The notes beneath the pieces were generated by a model. The model was not told where the DNA came from. It saw only the letters and a list, made by a program, of their open reading frames with translations, and did no database searches. Both the position numbers and the translations under genes were made by a program. From NCBI RefSeq assembly GCF_030052815.1, contig NC_079510.1, forward strand, positions 30,271,823 through 30,335,822: a DNA stretch of 64,000 bases. Reading direction: 5' to 3'. The DNA comes from Hevea brasiliensis. Lineage: Eukaryota > Streptophyta > Magnoliopsida > Malpighiales > Euphorbiaceae. Of the stretch, positions 57,375 to 64,000 are shown piece after piece; within the stretch, counting starts at the first letter, position 1, and every line of letters starts with the position of its first letter.

Positions 57375-59817
57375 CGTCACGACCCAACCTATGGGCCGGA
57401 CCCAAGACTAGGACTGGCCACCTAAAGCCCCGAGGCCCGTAGTAAGCCTTAACTATTCATTAACCCAACTCTAAGGCCCATTTGGGCCCAATTTCAAGAA
57501 AACAAATGGACAGAGTCCGCCATAAAATGGACTTTCCAACGGGAGTTTTGACTCACCCGACTGTAAACACAATAAATACTCAATTGGGGAGCTCACCACC
57601 CTCCACATACTCATCAACAAAATAAATGGGAGCTCGGCTCCTCATCCAATCCATCAACATGCATAACATATTTAAGTTTACAGTCCAACATGATAAAAAT
57701 ATTACGCACCAAATTCAAATAAATACCGCTAACACATACGGAAATTCTAGGAGTAATTAAAATTACACAATATTGATAAACAACTGCGAGGTAGAAAAGC
57801 AGTTAACCTGCAACAAAATATCCTCCCGTGGCTGTAAAAATTTTTGAACAGAGTGAGCGTTCGACTCGAGAGTAAAATATCAATCTTAACTATAAACTCT
57901 ATAACTATCTGAAACTAATGCAACAGGAAGAGTGAAATGCAACCTCAACACCAAATTCACATCAAACCAACAAAAAGGTAATTTGGAGCACTCACACACC
58001 TGTAACATCATTCATAGTATATGGGAGCCGATCCTATACGACTCTCTTAAATCCAATCTGTGCCAATAAGAACTCATTTCGGACTTCCACTTAAATACCA
58101 AATCTGGGACCCAGATAAGAACTCAAGCCGTGTCTACCCCGAAGGACCGGGTCCCAGCGAAGAACTCAAGCCGTGTCTACCCGTCCTATCCATAGTCCAC
58201 ACCACATCACACGCACGCCAACGCACGCACACTGCTCCAAATTACCGCAACACCATTCATGGCACTTTAACAGTTATGAATGCGACATAAATCGTGCCTA
58301 GAGTTTAACTACATAAATATATGCATATAAGTGATGCATGGGCATGCTGAACATATAATAATATCGAAATTATAATTAAAATTAATATTTTACTCACAGG
58401 CTTGACGACAAATTACCGTGTGGCGGCGGAGGAAGAAGGTCGCCACACGACAATCATATTACATTTATTTAATACAATCTGACTCAATACAAATAAAGAA
58501 AAAGACCAATTACGTCCTAAGTCGTGCCGAAAATCCGGCAGAGTCTCCCCTATACCTAGGACCTACCCAACCTGCAAAAGGGCTAAAAACGCACTTCTAT
58601 ACTCACAATCCATACATCAACAGTTCAATCATATCACACAGCCCCTCCTGGGCCCATCAAATCAATCATTCATCACAATATGTAAAATTTCAATTTAGTC
58701 CCTATAATTGACCATTTTTGTAAAAACTGCCCAAATCCACTCTAAAAATTCTAAAACTTTGCCCCGCGGTCCTTAGCAATATTACTAAGCTATTGCAAAG
58801 AGAATCGTAATTTTCTAAGCTACCACGAATATTTTATGGATTTTTAATCCTATTTAAGCACTAGAAAATTACGAAAAAACAAGGTTCGGGTTTACCTTTG
58901 CCGATTCCGACTTCGGGACGCGCCGACGTCGACAATGGGGTAGGCAAAATCTCTACCAATTCGAGACTTTTCCAGAACAGTCCGTTCGCCTAATTTCGCA
59001 TCTTGGCCAATCGCCGAATTTCCGCGAAATGAGAATACCTACACGAAGCCCATAACACGGGGTTAGTACATAAATTTTTCGAATTTTCTAAGCTCATTTA
59101 ATGCTCGAAAATACATCGCGAATTTCCGTGGGACCCACCAAAAACGTTGTCGGAAAATTTTGAAATTAATATCCCGCCAAGCCCTCGCCGAGTGGAGCGT
59201 CTTTGGTAGCCTCGGTTTTCTCGTGATTCACTTTTGAGAAATCTAGCCCAAAAGTCGAAATGGGCGAAAATCTTCCCGAGCAAAAATCGGACAATCCGCT
59301 CGATGGATGTCGGCGTTCTTGGTGTCGATGGAAAGCTCACGCCGAGGAGATGATTTTGGACCCAAGACCGGCCCAATCGGTGGCGGATTTGCGGAGAAAT
59401 CGGAGCGAGCGACGCCGCAGGGAGAGGAGGAGAGAGAAAAGAAAGAGAAAAGAGAGACGCGCGGAGAAGAAAAAGGAAAGGGGCCGTTCAATTCGACCGG
59501 TCCGATCCGTCCGATTCGATTCGGCGGCTCGATTCGAAATACAAAATTTTGAATTTTTACTCTGCCTCGGGACCGAAAACGAGGTCCAAAAATTCCGAAA
59601 AAATTCCATAAAACTCAGAAAAATACGTAGACTCCAAATATATTTTTAGTTTTGCCACGTGGTCTTTAAATAAATTTTTAAAAATCATCAAAGTTTATAT
59701 TTTCGGAAAATCGAACCCGATTTTTAAAATCCGAAAAAATCTCAAAAAATTTCCTAAAATTTAAATAAAATTTAAATATCAAAAATACTCATAATTAATA
59801 AAATTTGGGGTGTTACA
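57375..59817 (-). repeat. Tekay-like 5' LTR (2443 bp)
   Basis: Collinear copy of 49917-52411 with its terminal T changed to C (CGTCACGACC). About 50 bp shorter, mostly through one-base losses in GC-rich doublets. Confidence 0.92.
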
Positions 59818-59822
59818 TAAAA

Positions 59823-61723
59823 CTTGTTGGAATTGATTACCATTACCATTTCTAAGCTTAACACAAGAGAGCAGAATTTTTAGTTTTTTGTGAACCAACT
59901 TTACTGTTCCATTGGGCCCTATTGCAGTGGGAATTTGAGGAAATGGTAAACATGAAAGTTGTTCCTTATTTTGTCTAGTTGAATTTCTTTTTTTGAATCA
60001 CTCCATTTGGAGTTTTGTAGCTCTAGATATGGTCCAAAAACCACAGTTGGCCGGATTGCAAATCTGCAGAATTTGCCAAATCTACAGTACCATGAACAGT
60101 GACTGTGACTGCCATTTGGGTTAGGTTCTGGTCATAATTTGGGGTAGGTTTCTTCATGAAAGTTGTTTGTCTATGTCTTAATTGTTGCTGTAAAAATTTC
60201 AGGTCAATTGACCATATCTACAGTGAGTTATGGCCAAATGAACAGTTACTATTTATTTGGTCATTCTGCAGAATTGGCTTGCAGGGTACCCGGATTGGGG
60301 CCAATTTTTGGTCCTCTTGCTTTGGTCTTCTGGGCATGGTTTCTTCAGGAAAAATGTGCTATTATAAGTCTAGTTTCATGTCCAATTGGCCAAACACAAA
60401 TTGGACCAACACAGCCAAAGATATGGCAGTCCAAGTGGGCTAGAATCACAGCCATCCTGCTGCACTCACTAGGCAGCATACTCATTCACTTTGCCATGCT
60501 ATATTTCAGTCCAAATTATGGTCAAATTTCCTCAAATGGTCACTAATTGACCATTAGAATGTTCTTTAATAATTTCATAAGCCAAGTCAAATTTTCACCC
60601 CCAAACCCTAGCCCAAATTCAAGGTTCACCCATATTACCTTAGTTTAACTCACTAATTCATTATCCACATGTATATATTCTTTAATCATGATCTTTAGTC
60701 CACTTTAAGTCCATCAAAACAATCACTCTTATCCCTTCCTTAGGGCTGCCAAAATTCAGGGCATGCATACACATAAATTTCATTCATTTGGCTTTCAAAT
60801 TCTTACTCCCTTTTAAGTCTTTAACATGAAAATAAAGAGTTCTAAGTATATATGTGCACTAACCTTTAAGTGGCACTTCTTGGACTTGTATTCTCCTTAG
60901 AATTTCTCCTCTTTGTGGCTGCCTAGAGCTTCCTTAGGGTGTGTGGATAAGTTTTAGTGAAGGTGACTTAGGGTTTTGGGGTGAGGAAAGCATGGAAATT
61001 GAAGCTTTAGAAAGTTTGTTAATGGAGGAGTGAGGGAGGAGGTGTAAAACGTTTTGAAGAAGAAGGAAAAGGGCTGCTGTTTTTTTCACTTCAATTTTCT
61101 GCCCATTTGACTCATTTTAATTGGTTTATGGACATGTGTCACAAGGTGATTTGGTGAGAGTGCTTAGTGACATAAGCATGAGGTCAAAATTGCAATTTTA
61201 ATTCATTTTCTTTTCTTTTCTTTGCTACTCATTTTCAATTCAATTTTTAGCAATATTTATTCACATTTTATGTCATAATAATTATTTACTCAACTGGACA
61301 AGTTAGCCAAAAATCGTCTCTGAAGGCGAAATGACTAAAATGCCCTCCGTTTGGCTTAACGGGTCAAAATTGTCTGTACCGATTGAAAATTTTTTCTAAA
61401 TATTTTCTTGGCATTCTAATGCCATAGGAACCTCAATGACCCTTTTCTGGAGTCCCAAAAATCATTTTATGAATTTTCTCTCGGGTCTAGGGCTCCTAGT
61501 TGCGAACCAACTTCCCTCCGTTACCCATCGCTTGGGCACCTAGCCATTTAACTTGGTTGTGTTTTATTTCTAAAATTTTTCCTAAATTTTTCTTATTAAT
61601 ATTTGAGTTAATTATGGTTCCTGACTTTAGTTTAAATATTTTTCCGGACGTTCTAGCTGTCCGGACCGACACCGGTCACCGGAACAGTAGAATGTACGGA
61701 GTTGCTACCGGGAGGGTGTTACA
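59823..61723 (-). repeat. Left LTR of minus TR-GAG, inner part
   Basis: Continues the LTR after the Tekay-like insertion and ends GGAGGGTGTTACA at 61723. Contains three ~200-bp cores (reverse, near 60026, 60226 and 60420) and the donor-like AAAG|GTTAGTGC (minus strand, near 60868). Confidence 0.85.
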
Positions 61724-61902
61724 ACTCTTCCCCTCTAATTTAAATTTCGTCCTCGAAATTTACTGGGTGTTTTAGGTTCTGAGATAATTCTTTTACCTTT
61801 CTATTACTCCATCTGTCTACTTCTTTTGTATATATGGTACTATTTAGTTTTTTTTTTTTGAATCTATTATTATACACTTAGGCATATCATAAAGGAAATA
61901 CT
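61724..61902 (-). promoter_or_regulatory. Polypurine tract and gag 3' leader
   Basis: Minus strand AAATTAGAGGGGAAGAGT abuts the LTR at 61723. The block upstream (GAGGACGAAATTTAAATT) is the same as after the plus-strand gag copies. The remaining ~150 bp are non-coding and T-rich on the plus strand. Confidence 0.88.
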
Positions 61903-62769
61903 TTACCTCAAATTCACATCTGGGGCTTCTTGTTCCTCTCCGACTTGGGTAACATTTGGAAGTGGTGTTACTGTTATACTTGGTCCTTCCATGACCTCTG
62001 TCTGGGTCCGTGGTAAATTATTCTTAGGACAATCTTTCAGACGATGGTCTATGGCCCCACATCTATAACAGGCTCCAGTCAATCTCCTACATTCACCTTT
62101 ATGCCACTTGTTACAATGGCCACATTTTCTTGCTAATCCTGGCGCACTCACTACTTGTGTTTCTGGTTGATCTCTTCTAGGTCTAGATCTCCTACTTTGA
62201 TCAGATGTCTGACTTAACTGTTCTCTCGGCCTCTTATTACTAGATTGTCCAAATTTCCTCTTTTGCTGATCACCACTCCTCTTTTGTTCTTCTTTATGAA
62301 CACAGCTAATATATTTCTTTCTGAACTCTATCAGAAAGAATTCCCAAGTTACGTTGGCTGGTGGCACTACCTTGGTTACGACATCCCACCATCGATATGC
62401 AGCTTCTTGTAACAATGAAACTGCACACTCCAAACTCTGTTCTGGTGTGCAATGGAGCTGCTGCAAGACTCTTTTAGTCCTTTCTAACCAATACTCAGCT
62501 GCTACAGAATCGTCTTCCTTTCTACCATTAAAATCTACAGCTCCATATTTCCTAATTTTTTCTAGAGGTGATTTCCGCTGAAGCGGTGGTGGAATAACCC
62601 CAGTCATCTGTCCGAAGAATTCAGTCATCTGCTCAAACAAGGCCTGTTGGGGTTGTACAGGCACCTCTTACACTGGTGGAGCAGGATCTCCCTGATTTCC
62701 AATATCACTCCCAGTCGGGATACGACTTACTACTTCTTCTTCTACTGCCCTCTGCGATTCTGAGTCCAT
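61903..62769 (-). pseudogene. gag: TR-GAG Gag, copy 4, internally shortened
   Basis: ATG at 62769 (MDSESQRAVEEEVVSR). An in-frame TAA at 62668-62670 follows 33 codons, then 253 codons are open to 61903. These read FEQMTEFFGQMTGVIPPP, RKYGAVDFNGRKEDDS, QLHCTPEQSLECAVSLLQEA (glutamine where copies 1-3 have a stop), VTWEFFLIEFRKKY, and zinc knuckles CGHCNKWHKGEC and CYRCGAIDHRLKDC. Between KKY and the basic linker about 80 residues of the capsid domain present in copies 1-2 are missing, without loss of frame. The second knuckle is a standard CX2CX4HX4C. Best preserved knuckle-bearing Gag in the window. Confidence 0.82.
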
Positions 62770-62893
62770 ACCTTAACCTAAAATAACCAAGAAAACAGAT
62801 ATGCATTAGTGTCACCTCAACTCATATAAATGCAATGCATGTTATGCACACAATCTTATTCTATCTATCTATGCCTAGGAACGCCTAAACCGC

Positions 62894-62905
62894 GCTCTGA
62901 TACCA
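62894..62905 (-). promoter_or_regulatory. Primer-binding site, gag copy 4
   Basis: Minus strand TGGTATCAGAGC, 5 nt (TTTAT) from the LTR end at 62911. Confidence 0.93.
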
Positions 62906-62910
62906 ATAAA

Positions 62911-63274
62911 TGTAACACCCCTCACCCGACTACAGTGTAACCGAGCAAAGTGTGCTACATTCGGTGCCGAAGCACCCTATCTTATCTTACTTTATTCCTT
63001 TCATAATTTGATCTCATTATATTTTAATATTAGTAATTTTTCGACGGAGAAACCAGCGGAGTTTCCTCTATTTTATTACCAGTTGACGTATTTTACTATT
63101 TACCTGTTTGAAAATTTCAATAATATTTTACAAATAAAATCTCATCAATTATTTTCATAGTTTTCTCATAATTCACATCTCATTCATATATCTCAATTTC
63201 ATATTCATTTCCATGCATTGTCTATATATTTCAAATCTGTCTTCGAATCCATACAATCTCATTCATGCTCAAAT
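62911..63274 (-). repeat. Right LTR of minus TR-GAG, truncated
   Basis: Matches 46480-46843 closely, then diverges at ATGCTCAAA. Only the last ~364 bp of the LTR (in its own sense) are present before the inverted segment. Confidence 0.88.
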
Positions 63275-63487
63275 CACATAAGTAAAATTTTCAAATTTCT
63301 TTAATTTACATAATTTCATAATTTACATGATATATAAATTAATTACATATCGAAAACTAATTGATATTAAATTAAATGAATTCAAAATTATTTAAAAAAA
63401 AAATAAAGTAAGATAAGTTATGGTGCTCCGACACTGATTGTAGCATGCCTTGCTAGGCTACACTGTAGTCGGGTGAGGGGTGTTACA
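63275..63487 (+). repeat. Inverted LTR 3' end
   Basis: Forward-oriented LTR end: ATGGTGCTCCGACACTG, then TACACTGTAGTCGGGTGAGGG, ending GTGTTACA at 63487. With 62911-63274 it forms an inverted arrangement whose outer ~80 bp are near-complementary. Confidence 0.85.
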
Positions 63488-63492
63488 TTTAT

Positions 63493-64000
63493 ATTTAAAT
63501 TTCATCCTCTTTGTGGCTGCCTAGAGCTTCCTTAGGGTGTGTGGATAAGTTTTAGTGAAGGTGACTTAGGGTTTTGGGGTGAGGAAAGGATGGAAATTGA
63601 AGCTTTAGAAAGTTTGTTAATGGAGGAGTGAGGGAGGAGGTGTAAAACGTTTTGAAGAAGAAGGAAAAGGGCTGCTGTTTTTTTTCACTTCAATTTTCTG
63701 CCCATTTGACTCATTTTAATTGGTTTATGGACATGTGTCACAAGGTGATTTGGTGAGAGTGCTTAGTGACATAAGCATGAGGTCAAAATTGTAATTTTAA
63801 TTCATTTTCTTTTCTTTTCTTTGCTACTCATTTTCAATTCAATTTTTAGCAATATTTATTCACATTTTATGTCATAATAATTATTTACTCAACTGGACAA
63901 GTCGGCCAAAAATCGTCTCTGAAGGCGAAATGACCAAAATGCCCTCCGTTTGGCTTAACGGGTCAAAATTGTCTGTACCGATTGAAAAAAAATTTTAAAT
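63493..64000 (-). repeat. Inverted LTR 5' segment, continues off the window
   Basis: After spacer TTTAT (63488-63492), ~18 nt resemble the block before the PPT (plus strand ATTTAAATTTCATCCTC). The rest matches 60906-61410 nearly base for base. If collinear to the LTR terminus it would end ~320 bp beyond the window. Confidence 0.85.

Larger units (their letters stand above)
49917..59817 (-). mobile_element. Tekay/Del-like Ty3/gypsy element, TSD TAAAA
   Basis: 9.9-kb minus-oriented element: LTRs 49917-52411 and 57375-59817, TAAAA at 49912-49916 and 59818-59822, PBS 57360-57370, PPT 52412-52424. Gag, protease, reverse transcriptase, RNase H, integrase and a chromodomain-like end follow in that order on the minus strand. 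It is the only element here with all pol domains, so a close relative could have supplied enzymes to the gag-only elements. Several frameshifts break this copy. Confidence 0.92.
46480..64000 (-). mobile_element. Minus-strand TR-GAG element, runs off the window
   Basis: Left LTR (46480-61723, carrying two nested elements), internal region 61724-62910 with PPT, gag and PBS, and a rearranged right LTR from 62911. Preceded by CCTAA (46475-46479), so a matching CCTAA would be expected beyond 64000. The LTR end TGTAACACCCCTCACCCGAC is identical at 46480 and 62911. Gag-only, like the other copies, but a distinct subfamily with spacer TTTAT instead of TTTAG. Confidence 0.85.

Overview
The window looks like plant nuclear heterochromatin, most likely from a eudicot. 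It is AT-rich and gene-poor, and it is filled with LTR retrotransposons inserted into one another. Evidence for a plant origin is the primer-binding sites for initiator tRNA-Met (TGGTATCAGAGC), a Cassandra-type TRIM carrying a piece of plant 5S rRNA, Ty1/copia and Ty3/gypsy gag-pol remnants, and Athila-like and Tekay/Del-like elements. I cannot name the species from the sequence. I see no host gene, tRNA gene, complete rRNA gene or CRISPR array.

Layout. (a) 1-3018: the 3' end of a very long LTR, a decayed Athila-like 3' region, then a minus-strand gypsy protease remnant. (b) 3024-23623: a minus-strand Ty1/copia element (TSD CTTCT) inserted between the gag and protease of that gypsy element. 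Inside it sit a 3.9-kb solo LTR (5025-8899, TSD TTTAT) and a tandem LTR-gag-LTR-gag-LTR array joined to a Cassandra TRIM (10535-22734, TSD CCTAG). (c) 23629-43355: the rest of the outer gypsy element, with decayed gag and a ~4.05-kb LTR. That LTR is split by a second LTR-gag-LTR unit ending in an inverted LTR fragment (27569-42379), which is itself split by a 6.15-kb non-autonomous element (35261-41409, TSD GGAGG). (d) 43356-46440: tail and LTR of another retroelement, then a copia gag-protease pseudogene. (e) 46480-64000+: a minus-strand LTR-gag-LTR element. Its left LTR holds a rearranged TRIM (47488-49819) and a Tekay-like gypsy element with gag-pol (49917-59817, TSD TAAAA). Its right end is an inverted, chimeric LTR running off the window.

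The dominant family has LTRs of 3.0-3.9 kb flanking only ~1.2-1.45 kb of internal DNA that encodes Gag and nothing else (the TR-GAG type). Such elements must borrow reverse transcriptase and integrase in trans. They share their terminal sequence (TGTAACACCC) and tRNA primer with the Tekay-like element and the TRIMs here.

Structures I would look at first: (1) an adjacent double hairpin kept in diverged LTR subfamilies by compensatory changes; (2) a degenerate repeat spaced about 200 bp that builds the LTR core; (3) three junctions where an LTR plus its 5-nt spacer stops exactly where the tRNA primer site should begin and is then joined to other element DNA, as if unprocessed cDNA ends had been ligated before integration; (4) conserved splice-like signals bounding a 2.2-2.7-kb segment of the LTRs; (5) the 6.15-kb element with its own promoter and gag-like reading frames. 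All coordinates and similarities were read by eye; no alignment or database search was run.
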